Shown: positions 7,108-14,156, counted from the stretch's first letter. The stretch is 16,058 nucleotides of DNA from JADHUC01 sp964617665 (GCA_964617665.1 CAZUAH010000304.1:1-16058); one strand, 5' to 3'. Translations and numbers: made by a program. The notes: generated from the letters alone by a model not told the origin.

Positions 7108-7290
7108 ATGGCAGTACCAAAACGCAAACACTCGAACTCCCGAACGGGCAAACGCCGTTCGCACGACGCAAAGAAGCCGAAGCAACTGACCAGTTGCCCC
7201 AAATGCAGTACGGCAGTGCCCACACATGTGGTCTGCCCCAACTGTGGTTACTACATGGGGCGAGTTGTTGTGGAGTCTTCGGAGGAATAG
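7108..7290 (+). CDS. rpmF: Large-subunit ribosomal protein bL32, 60 aa
   Basis: The protein begins MAVPKRKHSNSRTGKRRSH, the hallmark start of bL32, followed by a zinc ribbon with C30-x2-C33 and C43-x2-C46. It binds 23S rRNA in the large ribosomal subunit. The length is typical. The frame can be extended upstream to a TTG at 7069, but the conserved MAVPK start fixes the ATG at 7108. In many bacteria rpmF heads the fatty-acid gene cluster, linking ribosome and membrane-lipid supply, and here it precedes fabD by 3 nt. The four-cysteine zinc-binding form is kept. The ribosome binding site is weak (AAGAG just upstream). Confidence 0.97.
   Translation: MAVPKRKHSNSRTGKRRSHDAKKPKQLTSCPKCSTAVPTHVVCPNCGYYMGRVVVESSEE
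7281..7285 (+). promoter_or_regulatory. Ribosome binding site that decides the fabD TTG start
   Basis: GGAGG lies inside the last codons of rpmF, 8 nt before TTG 7294. The next in-frame ATG of fabD would remove the GQGAQ motif, so the TTG is the true start. Confidence 0.8.
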
Positions 7291-7293
7291 TCC

Positions 7294-8205
7294 TTGAGCA
7301 ACGTCGCCTTTCTGTTTCCCGGCCAGGGCGCGCAGACCGTAGGCATGGGCAGCCAATTGGTGGAGAGGTTGCCTGCTGCGCGAGATCTATTCGATCGCGC
7401 TTCGGCTGTGCTGGGATACGATTTGGCGAAAATCTGCTTCGAGGGCCCCGAAGAGGAACTTGACTCGACCGTCTACAGCCAGCCGGCGTTGTTCGTTGCA
7501 AGTCTGGCTGCGTTGGAGATGTTGCGGAAAGAATCGCCCCAAGTGGTGGAACAGTGTGTGGCCGCCGCGGGGCTGAGCCTTGGTGAGTACACCGCACTGG
7601 TGTTCGCGGGCGTGATGGATTTCGAGTCCGGTTTGAAGGTCGTTCAAAAACGCGGCGAAGCCATGCAGGAAGCCTCCGACGAAACGCCTAGCGGCATGGT
7701 CAGCATCCTGGGCCTTGATCGCGAGAACGTTGAAGGGCTTTGTGCCCAGGTCCGTCAAGCGGATGAGATCCTCCAGCCGGCCAACTACCTGTGCCCGAAA
7801 AATATAGCGGTATCGGGACACAACGAGGCTTGCGAACGCGTTGCCGATGCGGCGGATGCAGTAGGTGCCATGAAAGTTGTTCCGCTGGCTGTAGCCGGTG
7901 CCTTCCACACGTCGATCATGGGTTCGGCCGTGGAACGCCTGACGACGGCTCTCGCGGACGTGCCCATGGCCAAACCGAGGATTCCCGTTGTTTCCAACGT
8001 GGACGCTCAAACGCACGACGACCCCGAAGAGATTCGAGAATTGTTGGTGAAGCAAGTCGTCTCACCGGTCCTTTGGGAGGATTCGATGCGACTGTTGTTG
8101 GGCGAAGGGATCGACCAGTTCTACGAAATCGGTCCCGGCCGAGTACTTCGGGGCTTATTGAAACGGATCGACCGAAAAGTCCCCTGCGAAAGCGTACCGG
8201 CCTAG
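7294..8205 (+). CDS. fabD: Malonyl-CoA:ACP transacylase, 303 aa
   Basis: FabD moves malonyl from CoA to the phosphopantetheine of acyl carrier protein, supplying the extender for fatty-acid synthesis in the cytoplasm. The sequence shows FPGQGAQ (8-14, oxyanion region), GLSLGEY with the nucleophilic Ser95, the substrate carboxylate-binding Arg120 in QKRGEAM, and the catalytic His205 in GAFHTSIM. The length is close to the usual 305-315 residues. The start is TTG at 7294, placed by GGAGG at 7281-7285. It follows rpmF by only 3 nt; plsX and fabH, which often separate the two genes, are missing here. It is followed by fabG after 54 nt. Confidence 0.97.
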   Translation: MSNVAFLFPGQGAQTVGMGSQLVERLPAARDLFDRASAVLGYDLAKICFEGPEEELDSTVYSQPALFVASLAALEMLRKESPQVVEQCVAAAGLSLGEYTALVFAGVMDFESGLKVVQKRGEAMQEASDETPSGMVSILGLDRENVEGLCAQVRQADEILQPANYLCPKNIAVSGHNEACERVADAADAVGAMKVVPLAVAGAFHTSIMGSAVERLTTALADVPMAKPRIPVVSNVDAQTHDDPEEIRELLVKQVVSPVLWEDSMRLLLGEGIDQFYEIGPGRVLRGLLKRIDRKVPCESVPA

Positions 8206-8259
8206 CACCTTCCATAGAAAAAGCCCTTTCTCAACGATTACGCAACGAGGAGACAGTAG

Positions 8260-9033
8260 ATGTCTGAAGAAACGCTCAATACACTCAAAGCCGATCTGTC
8301 CGGTCAGGTTGCTGTTGTTACCGGCGCGGCCCAAGGTCTGGGGCAGAGGATCGCGATCACGCTGGCGGCCAACGGCGCCAGAGTGGCATGCCTGGATATG
8401 TCGAAGGAAGGAATGGACGAGACGATCAAAGCGATCACCGACGCAGGCGGCACGGCTGAGGCCATTGAGTGCAACGTGACGGACCGCGAGCGGGTCGACC
8501 AGGTGATCGACGATATTGTCGAGAAATGGGAGAAGATCGATATCCTTGTCAACAATGCGGGTATCACGCGTGATACGCTTCTGCCAAGAATGAGCGACGA
8601 GGAGTTCGAAAGCGTCATAAACGTAAACCTTCGTGGAGCCTTCCTTATGATGCGGCCGGTATCGCGCTACATGATGCGGGCTCGCTACGGTCGGATTATC
8701 AACATGGCAAGCGTGTCGGGAGCCCGTATGGGAAACCCGGGACAGACGAACTATTCGGCGTCAAAAGCCGGCCTGGTCGGCATGACGCGGAGTCTGAGCA
8801 AGGAACTGGCCGGACGAGGGGTAACGATCAATGCGGTCGCCCCGGGCTTCATCCAAAGCGCCATGACCGATGCATTGGGCGACGTAGCCAAAGACGAAGC
8901 CAAGAAGCGCATCCCGGCCAAGCGGCTTGGAACTGCGTACGACGTGGCTGCGGCGGTGCTGTTTCTGGCTAGTCCGGCTGCGGCATACGTAACGGGCCAC
9001 ACGTTGGTGGTAGACGGGGGTATTACCGGCTAG
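8260..9033 (+). CDS. fabG: 3-oxoacyl-ACP reductase, 257 aa
   Basis: FabG is an NADPH-dependent short-chain dehydrogenase/reductase that reduces beta-ketoacyl-ACP to the 3-hydroxy form. Visible motifs are TGAAQGLG (21-28, nucleotide binding), NNAG (98-101), the catalytic Ser151 in NMASVSG, Y165 and K169 in NYSASKAG, and the C-terminal YVTGHTLVVDGG. There is a short N-terminal extension of about 12 residues compared with the E. coli enzyme. GAGGAG at 8247-8252 stands 7 nt before the ATG. The position between fabD and acpP identifies it as the housekeeping FabG among the many SDR proteins. Confidence 0.95.
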   Translation: MSEETLNTLKADLSGQVAVVTGAAQGLGQRIAITLAANGARVACLDMSKEGMDETIKAITDAGGTAEAIECNVTDRERVDQVIDDIVEKWEKIDILVNNAGITRDTLLPRMSDEEFESVINVNLRGAFLMMRPVSRYMMRARYGRIINMASVSGARMGNPGQTNYSASKAGLVGMTRSLSKELAGRGVTINAVAPGFIQSAMTDALGDVAKDEAKKRIPAKRLGTAYDVAAAVLFLASPAAAYVTGHTLVVDGGITG

Positions 9034-9035
9034 GC

Positions 9036-9065
9036 TTGACCTGCTTTATGGAAATCCTCTATCTT
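9036..9065 (+). promoter_or_regulatory. Candidate internal promoter in front of acpP
   Basis: TTGACC (9036-9041), an 18-nt spacer and TATCTT (9060-9065) lie just after the fabG stop in a 132-nt gap, the longest within the fab genes. An extra promoter would fit the need for much more ACP than FabG. A small hairpin (CTGCG 9112-9116 with CGCAG 9121-9125) lies in the leader. The hexamers are moderate. Confidence 0.35.
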
Positions 9066-9150
9066 TTGGGGTTTACGCACCAACACTTCTGTGAAAATCC
9101 GACGGGAAAAGCTGCGCTATCGCAGTGCAAGCCTCGAGTATCGAACCATT

Positions 9151-9157
9151 TAGGAGG
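9151..9157 (+). promoter_or_regulatory. Strong ribosome binding site of acpP
   Basis: TAGGAGG is close to the ideal anti-16S complement and stands 8 nt before the GTG start at 9166. It is the strongest such site among the fab genes, which fits high ACP production. Confidence 0.8.
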
Positions 9158-9165
9158 AAACCAAG

Positions 9166-9402
9166 GTGTCTTCAGTCGCGGAACGAGTCACTGATATTGT
9201 TGCCGAGCAGCTCGGCGTAGATAAAGAAAAAGTGAATCCGGAGACTCACTTCATCAACGATCTGGGAGCCGACTCGCTGGATACGGTCGAGCTGGTCATG
9301 GAACTGGAAGAAGAGTTCGACATCAACATTCCAGACGATGCAGCCGAAAAGATCGAAACGGTGGGCCAAGCCATCCAGTTTATCGAAGAATCCCAATCAT
9401 AA
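9166..9402 (+). CDS. acpP: Acyl carrier protein, 78 aa
   Basis: This small, very acidic protein carries the growing fatty acid on a 4'-phosphopantetheine arm. The attachment site is Ser37 in GADSLDTVELVM, and helices I to IV with the EEEFDINIPDD segment are all present. The length is typical of bacterial AcpP. The start is GTG at 9166, set by TAGGAGG. It lies between fabG and fabF, the classical order. A protein resembling ACP phosphodiesterase, whose substrate would be this holo-ACP, is encoded one gene downstream of fabF. Confidence 0.98.
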   Translation: MSSVAERVTDIVAEQLGVDKEKVNPETHFINDLGADSLDTVELVMELEEEFDINIPDDAAEKIETVGQAIQFIEESQS

Positions 9403-9421
9403 ACGCGCGTGGGCTTTGGCT

Positions 9422-10672
9422 ATGAAACGACGCGTTGTCGTTACCGGGCTGGGCGTCGTCACGTCGCTCAGTTGCGAAGTCGACGATCTCTTCAACAGGC
9501 TGCTTGCCGGTGAAAGTGGCGTGCACCCGTTGCGCTTGTTCGATTGCACGGACTTCAAGGTCAAGTTCGCCGGCGACGTTTACGACTGGGACCCGGGAGA
9601 ATACATCCCCCGGAAGGAGACCAAGCGGATTGACCGGTTCACGCAATTCGCGCTGGTCGCCGGCATCGAGGCGGTGAACGACTCGGGGTTGGATTTTTCG
9701 AAAGAAGAGTCCTTTCGATGTGGCGTCATCCTCGGATCGGGTATCGGAGGTCTGGGTGAAATCGAGACCCAGATGGACCGCTTGCTACACAAGGGTCCGG
9801 ATCGCGTTTCGGCGTTCACAATTCCCAAGCTGATGCTGAACGCCGCAGGTGGAAACCTGTCGATCCGCTACGGCATCCGAGGTCCCAACTATACGGTCGC
9901 GACCGCTTGCGCCAGCGCCACCAACGCCATTGGCGATGCGTTCAAGACCATACAGTACGAAGACGCCGACGTGATGATTACGGGTGGCACCGAAGCGGCC
10001 ATCACACCCATGGGAGTCAGCGGTTTTCAGAACATGAAAGCCCTGTCGCTGCGAAATGACGACCCTTCGGGTGCCAGTCGGCCGTTTGACGCGGATAGGG
10101 ACGGCTTCGTCATGAGCGAAGGCGCTGGGATTGTGGTGCTGGAGGAATTGGAGCACGCCAAGGCACGCGGTGCGCGGATCTATGCAGAGGTGCTCGGTTT
10201 CGGAGCCAGCGGCGACGCGGGGCACATCACGCAGCCCGATGAGCAAGGACAAGGGGCGGCCAGGGCGATGGCCAACTCGTTGCGTGACGGCGAGCTGAAT
10301 CCAGATCAGCTTGTGTACATCAATGCTCATGGCACCAGCACACAATTGGGAGACAAGTCGGAAACGCTTGCGCTGAAGCAGGTGTTCGGCGAACATGCCA
10401 AATCTCTCACGATTTCCAGCATCAAAAGCCACCTCGGCCATTCGTTGGGCGCCAGCGGCGGCATCGAGTTGGTGGTTACGGCCAAGGCCATCGAACTGGG
10501 CGTGGTGCCACCAACGATCAACCTCGACACGCCCGACCCGGACTGCGATCTTGACTACACGCCCAATCAGCCGCGTGAACGAGATCTCACGATGGCCATG
10601 AGTAACAGTTTCGGGTTCGGGGGCCACAACGCTTCGGTGATCATTGGCCAGTTGCGAAACGGCACACCGTAA
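9422..10672 (+). CDS. fabF: 3-oxoacyl-ACP synthase II, 416 aa
   Basis: FabF condenses malonyl-ACP with acyl-ACP to elongate fatty acids. The start MKRRVVVTGLG is the family's usual beginning, so the ATG at 9422 is chosen although the frame is open from 9338, inside acpP. From this start the catalytic triad is C163 (TACASATN), H303 (NAHGTSTQLGD) and H340 (KSHLGHSLGASG), the same numbers as in E. coli FabF. The ending SNSFGFGGHNASVI is also typical. No clear ribosome binding site lies in the 19 nt after acpP, so translation is probably coupled to acpP. Confidence 0.97.
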   Translation: MKRRVVVTGLGVVTSLSCEVDDLFNRLLAGESGVHPLRLFDCTDFKVKFAGDVYDWDPGEYIPRKETKRIDRFTQFALVAGIEAVNDSGLDFSKEESFRCGVILGSGIGGLGEIETQMDRLLHKGPDRVSAFTIPKLMLNAAGGNLSIRYGIRGPNYTVATACASATNAIGDAFKTIQYEDADVMITGGTEAAITPMGVSGFQNMKALSLRNDDPSGASRPFDADRDGFVMSEGAGIVVLEELEHAKARGARIYAEVLGFGASGDAGHITQPDEQGQGAARAMANSLRDGELNPDQLVYINAHGTSTQLGDKSETLALKQVFGEHAKSLTISSIKSHLGHSLGASGGIELVVTAKAIELGVVPPTINLDTPDPDCDLDYTPNQPRERDLTMAMSNSFGFGGHNASVIIGQLRNGTP

Positions 10673-10682
10673 GCTGGTACTC

Positions 10683-11363
10683 ATGAATTACTTTGCCCAT
10701 GGTCGCTTCTTTGTAGACGATCCGTACTTTCTTGTCGGTACTGCCGTCCCCGACTGGTTGAGCGTCGTCGACCGCGAGATGCGAGTGAAATCGAAAGCGG
10801 CACAGCCCTATCTGGACCACGAAGACGATCGCGTGGCGGCTCTGGCCGCTGGGATCGTGCGTCATCATCACGACGATCGTTGGTTTCACCGAACCCGGGC
10901 CTTCGCGGAATTGAGTCCTCAATTCACGGCAGCCGTCCGCGGCGTACTGCCGGAGGATGACGGTTTTCGCCCCAGCTTCCTAGGGCATATTCTCGTCGAG
11001 CTACTGCTTGACGCAGAGCTTATTGCCGAAGCACCCGCACATCTGGATGCGTACTATGCGGCATTTGAACAGATCGACGTGCAACTCGTCGCTGACACGA
11101 TCAATTCCATGGCAACTCGCCAATCGGAGCGTTTGGCCGGTCTCATCCCGCTGTTTTGTCGTGAGCGGTTCTTGTACGATTATGTGGATGATGAGAAACT
11201 GCTTAGGCGGCTGAATCACGTGATGCGGCGAGTGAAGCTGCCATTGTTGCCGGACCAGTTCCTTGACATTCTACCTGGGGCCAGACAGGATGTGCGCGGG
11301 CGTCGCGACGAGTTGCTGGCTGCCTCCGAAGATCATCCAGACGAACAGGAGAAAGAAACATGA
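10683..11363 (+). CDS. Probable ACP phosphodiesterase-like (AcpH-like) protein, 226 aa
   Basis: AcpH removes the 4'-phosphopantetheine arm from holo-ACP. This protein shares landmarks with E. coli AcpH as I remember it: an MN-[FY]-x-AH start (M1-N2, A5-H6), L-x-G followed by an Asp at position 24 in both, an AGI-x2-H followed by an Asp (H61-H63, D64-D65), a His in FLGHILVELLLDAEL (H102), and N-x-MA-x-R-x3-RL (141-151) late in the chain. Asp24 and the His/Asp cluster would be the metal site. Other regions differ and the C-terminal tail (about 185-226) is longer, so this is remote-homology reasoning by eye. The start at 10683 is 10 nt after fabF, and the stop overlaps the next ATG as ATGA. The setting directly behind acpP-fabF supports an ACP-related role. 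No signal peptide is seen. Confidence 0.6.
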   Translation: MNYFAHGRFFVDDPYFLVGTAVPDWLSVVDREMRVKSKAAQPYLDHEDDRVAALAAGIVRHHHDDRWFHRTRAFAELSPQFTAAVRGVLPEDDGFRPSFLGHILVELLLDAELIAEAPAHLDAYYAAFEQIDVQLVADTINSMATRQSERLAGLIPLFCRERFLYDYVDDEKLLRRLNHVMRRVKLPLLPDQFLDILPGARQDVRGRRDELLAASEDHPDEQEKET

Positions 11364-12205
11364 AATTCGGTATGAATCTATTGCTATGGGCAGGTGAATT
11401 GAGCGACGATCTGATGCCCGTGCTCGAATCGCTGAAGGGCATGGGATTCGACGGTGTGGAGCTGCCGCTTTTCAATACGGATTTGGATTACGCTGTATGG
11501 GGACAGCGTCTGGACGACTTGGGACTAGAACGGACGGCGGTGACCGTGCGTGGCGAAGAGGACAACCCCATCAGCCCGGATGCGGCGGTTCGCGCCAGGG
11601 GAATCGAAAACACCAAGACAGCAATCGACTGCTGCAAGGCGGCTGGTGCAACAACGTTGGTTGGTCCCTATCATTCGGCTCTGGGTCTCTTCAGTGGTCA
11701 AGGCCCCACCCAGGATGAATGGAAATGGGCCGTGGACAGCATGAGACCCGTGGCCGAGCATGCCGGCGAAGCGGGCGTGACGTTGGGCGTGGAGGCATTG
11801 AACCGCTTCGAGTGCTATTTCCTGAACACGCACGCAGATTCGGCCCGATTCGCCCGCGAAGTCGATCACCCCGCCTGCAAAGTGATGTACGACACGTTCC
11901 ATTCCAACATTGAAGAGAAGAATATTCCTCAGGCCCTACGCGATTGTGCGGACGTTCTTTGCCACGTCCACATATCGGAAAACGATCGTAGCACGCCGGG
12001 CACCGGAAATGTGCGTTGGGCCGAGAACTTCGACACACTGAAAGAGATTGGCTACGACGGATGGATGATGGTCGAAGCGTTTGGGCTGGCCTTGAAGGAA
12101 CTTGTGGCCGCCACCAAGATATGGCGTCGGATGTACGACACGGAAGAACAACTCGCCCGAGACGCTTTGGCATTCATGAAAGCAGAAGTCGCCAAACGTT
12201 GGTAG
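11360..12205 (+). CDS. Sugar epimerase of the ketose 3-epimerase (D-tagatose/D-psicose 3-epimerase) type, TIM barrel, 281 aa
   Basis: This is an AP-endonuclease-2/xylose-isomerase-like TIM barrel. The catalytic and metal residues occur with the exact spacing I know for Pseudomonas cichorii D-tagatose 3-epimerase (E152, D185, H188, H211, R217, E246), all shifted by 7: E145 (VEALNRFECY), D178 and H181 (YDTFHSNIEE), H204 and R210 (HVHISENDR), E239 (MMVEAFG). These enzymes epimerise free ketoses at C3 with Mn2+ or Co2+, acting in the cytoplasm; the actual sugar here cannot be told. AGGAGA at 11347-11352 is 7 nt before the ATG, and the start overlaps the AcpH-like stop by 4 nt. It is the last gene of the fatty-acid operon, with no obvious metabolic link to it. 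Confidence 0.88.
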   Translation: MKFGMNLLLWAGELSDDLMPVLESLKGMGFDGVELPLFNTDLDYAVWGQRLDDLGLERTAVTVRGEEDNPISPDAAVRARGIENTKTAIDCCKAAGATTLVGPYHSALGLFSGQGPTQDEWKWAVDSMRPVAEHAGEAGVTLGVEALNRFECYFLNTHADSARFAREVDHPACKVMYDTFHSNIEEKNIPQALRDCADVLCHVHISENDRSTPGTGNVRWAENFDTLKEIGYDGWMMVEAFGLALKELVAATKIWRRMYDTEEQLARDALAFMKAEVAKRW

Positions 12206-12211
12206 GACAGA

Positions 12212-12386
12212 GTCCCGAATGGGACGATCCAATTCCAGCCGAGCCCCGATAGGGGCGGTCCTATGTCAGCCCAGGGTGATGCGACGTGAGAGAAGCGAAC
12301 GTCGCGCAACCCTGGGTTTGGAGGACGATTGGAACCCAAACCCCGAAGGGGGTGGCCCTAATCGTAGACGAGCCCGAAGTTAGGGC
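12212..12386. repeat. String of five hairpins after the fatty-acid operon
   Basis: Between the epimerase stop (12205) and the next gene (12414) there are five consecutive stem-loops. They are GTCCC/GGGAC (12212-12225); GCCCC/GGGGC (12243-12256); a long one with CCCAGGGT (12270-12277) pairing with ACCCTGGG (12309-12316) and an inner GCGACG/CGTCGC stem (12281-12286, 12300-12305); ACCCC/GGGGT with loop GAAG (12340-12353); and GCCCTAA/TTAGGGC (12355-12361, 12380-12386). Several have 4-nt loops starting with GA. No reading frame of note crosses it. It may terminate the operon, or be a mobile palindromic repeat or a structured RNA. Confidence 0.8.
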
Positions 12387-12413
12387 GGCTCTGTTGGGCC
12401 ATCGCTATCAAGC

Positions 12414-13646
12414 ATGCGCACCTCACGCCTCCTCATCGCGCTAGTCCTCCTCGCTCTCTCGCCCCCTGTCGGTGACTCCGCTGGCGCCGAAGCCGATAGC
12501 CAGAGACCTTTCTTCGATGCCAGAAAGCAGCGCACGCAGTATGCCGGCCCCGGTCGTGACAAATCTACGTCCGAGGATGAGATCGAAGAGGTACTGATCG
12601 GCTACTTCGGTCCCAATGATCCGGACGATCCGGTCGGCGGGGATTTGTGGAGGGCCGCTCAATTGGCCCTCGGCCAAGCGAACGGAAACGGCGGCTATCG
12701 CGGCAAGCCGTTCCGGCTGGTGCCGGCGTGGTCCGAGAATCCGTGGGGTACCGGTGTGAAACTGGTGGCTCGACTGGCCTACGACGATAAGGTCTGGGCA
12801 ATCATCGGTGGCATCGATGGCCCAACAACGCACTTGGCGGAACAGGTCGTCGCCAAGGCCCGTTTGCCGTTAGTGAGTCCCATCAGCACCGACAAAACAG
12901 TGAATCTGGCCAACGTCCCATGGATGTTCTCGCTGGCACCCGGAGACCACTTGCTGGCGCCCGTTCTGGCCGCCGAAATAGTAGCTCGCGCTGACGACGG
13001 ACAATTCGTGATCGTTTCCGGCGACGATCACGATTCACGCCTGTTAATCGTCGAACTGAAGAAGGCCCTTGCCAAACATCGCGCGGTGGCGAAACGAGAG
13101 ATCGTATTCCGGCAAGGCACAGAAGAGCTTGATCGCATCGTTGCCCAACTGGTCCAACTCGAACCCGAAGTCGCAGTCGTCATCGCAGACGCCAACGACT
13201 CGGATCGGATCGTCACGGCACTCCGGTTAGAAGAGTACGCAGGACCCATCTTCGGCGGTCCGACAATGGGACGGCGACAGTTTCTGGAGAAGGCAGGCGA
13301 CCCGGCGGAAGGAGTTGTATTTCCGAGTATCTGGCAGACCAATGAAGCGTCAAGTAGCTTCGTGAAGACCTACCGGCAACGCCACGGGCACCCGCCGGAC
13401 TATACGGCCGCGCACATGTACGACACCGTGAACCTGGTGGTCGAAGCGATTCGGCGTGCCGGACTGAACCGTGCCCGAATCGGTGATGCCATTCGCGAGT
13501 TATCTCCTTGGAATGGCGTGACCGGCACTGTTTGCTGGGACGGGCTGGGGAGTAATACGCGTCGCGTCGAGCTTGGAACGATCACGAATCGTCGCGTTGT
13601 ATCGCTTTCAGAACCATCCGTCCCCCACCCGTCGATGTCGCGTTGA
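12414..13646 (+). CDS. Secreted ABC-type substrate-binding protein of the branched-chain amino acid (Peripla_BP_6) type, 410 aa
   Basis: An N-terminal signal peptide (basic MRTSR, hydrophobic LLIALVLLAL, likely cleavage near A23-A25) leads into a two-lobed periplasmic binding fold starting at about IEEVLIGYFGP (57-67). Typical signs of LivJ-like proteins are QLALGQANGNGGYRGKPFRLV, WAIIGGIDGPTTHLAEQVVAKARLPLVSP-like passages, and the late PDYTAAHMYDTVNLVVEAIRRAG helix. Such proteins bind amino acids, amides or urea outside the membrane and feed an ABC importer. No permease or ATPase gene is adjacent, so it may be an orphan binding or sensor protein. The start has no clear ribosome binding site but gives a clean signal peptide. 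The C-terminus ends in a Ser/Pro-rich tail. The stop abuts a minus-strand frame at TGATCA. Confidence 0.85.
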   Translation: MRTSRLLIALVLLALSPPVGDSAGAEADSQRPFFDARKQRTQYAGPGRDKSTSEDEIEEVLIGYFGPNDPDDPVGGDLWRAAQLALGQANGNGGYRGKPFRLVPAWSENPWGTGVKLVARLAYDDKVWAIIGGIDGPTTHLAEQVVAKARLPLVSPISTDKTVNLANVPWMFSLAPGDHLLAPVLAAEIVARADDGQFVIVSGDDHDSRLLIVELKKALAKHRAVAKREIVFRQGTEELDRIVAQLVQLEPEVAVVIADANDSDRIVTALRLEEYAGPIFGGPTMGRRQFLEKAGDPAEGVVFPSIWQTNEASSSFVKTYRQRHGHPPDYTAAHMYDTVNLVVEAIRRAGLNRARIGDAIRELSPWNGVTGTVCWDGLGSNTRRVELGTITNRRVVSLSEPSVPHPSMSR

Positions 13647-13856
13647 TCATCGATTGGGCCGTACGAAACGTGCTTGTAACCGATGTCCGTTCGCCTGAAG
13701 GTCACTATGCCGGCCGCTGTCGGCAGCCAACCAGATGTCCGTTGTGTCGTTGGCCCGAATCGCCGGGGTGATAGCGCTGTTGTCGAACAGCCATGATGCC
13801 ACATGCTGTAATAGAATTCGCTTGGAGCGTGCGGGCAGGACCAACTTGACCGGCAT
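13647..13856 (-). CDS. Possible small minus-strand gene or remnant, 69 aa, unrecognised
   Basis: The 330-nt gap after the binding-protein gene holds no clear plus-strand gene. On the minus strand an open frame from ATG 13856 (TTG 13883 if extended) reads as plausible protein, with a basic start and a Leu/Val-rich middle (ILLQHVASWLF), and its third codon positions favour G and C. Its stop TGA shares the palindrome TGATCA (13644-13649) with the convergent gene. No family or good ribosome binding site is seen. It may be the end of a decayed gene or chance. Confidence 0.25.
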   Translation of the reverse strand: MPVKLVLPARSKRILLQHVASWLFDNSAITPAIRANDTTDIWLAADSGRHSDLQANGHRLQARFVRPNR

Positions 13857-13960
13857 CCGACGCTCGACCGGCACAATGCGCAAAAACGAAGGAAATCGTT
13901 CGCAAACGCAGGTAGGCTTCTTGTCGAGAAGTGGTCAGACTATGCGACATGCACGAATCA

Positions 13961-13966
13961 AAGGAG
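13961..13966 (+). promoter_or_regulatory. Ribosome binding site of the 59-aa small gene
   Basis: AAGGAG lies 10 nt before ATG 13977. Another in-frame ATG at 13968 is only 1 nt away from it and thus too close, which decides for 13977. Confidence 0.6.
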
Positions 13967-13976
13967 AATGAACACG

Positions 13977-14156
13977 ATGGACAAGAACCAGCGAGTGGGC
14001 ATGACGCGGTGTGAATTCGTGGACGCCATCCTGCGGGACCGCAAGCCGTGGGTGGACGTGGCACAGGCGCTCAACATGACCGTGGCCGGCATTGTTGCAC
14101 ACCAGTCGGCGCTCAAAGACGGAGAGTTGCTGAAGATACCGCAATATGTACTGTGA
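13977..14156 (+). CDS. Small hypothetical protein, 59 aa, possibly helix-turn-helix-like
   Basis: A short frame starts at ATG 13977 behind AAGGAG and stops at TGA 14154-14156. The protein is soluble, without signal or membrane segment. The stretch EFVDAILRDRKPWVDVAQAL followed by NMTVAGIVAHQSALKDGELL looks like two or three helices; a small DNA-binding or adaptor fold is conceivable, but I recognise no family. The strong ribosome binding site and compact composition argue for a real gene. It lies 100 nt before the sulfatase start on the same strand, so the two may share a transcript. Confidence 0.55.
   Translation: MDKNQRVGMTRCEFVDAILRDRKPWVDVAQALNMTVAGIVAHQSALKDGELLKIPQYVL

Noticed and set aside
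7387..8055. Minus-strand frame of 222 aa opposite fabD
   Set aside because: Antisense shadow; His- and Arg-rich with no family signature.
9785..10684. Minus-strand frame of 299 aa opposite fabF
   Set aside because: Antisense shadow of fabF, which carries the complete catalytic triad.
12206..12413. Hairpin string considered as a CRISPR array or riboswitch
   Set aside because: No regularly spaced identical repeats as in CRISPR, and no known riboswitch core that I recognise; kept only as a structured repeat.
13400..13876. Minus-strand frame of 158 aa over the 3' end of the binding-protein gene
   Set aside because: It overlaps a well-supported gene for half its length and has low-complexity Ser/Arg/Pro composition.
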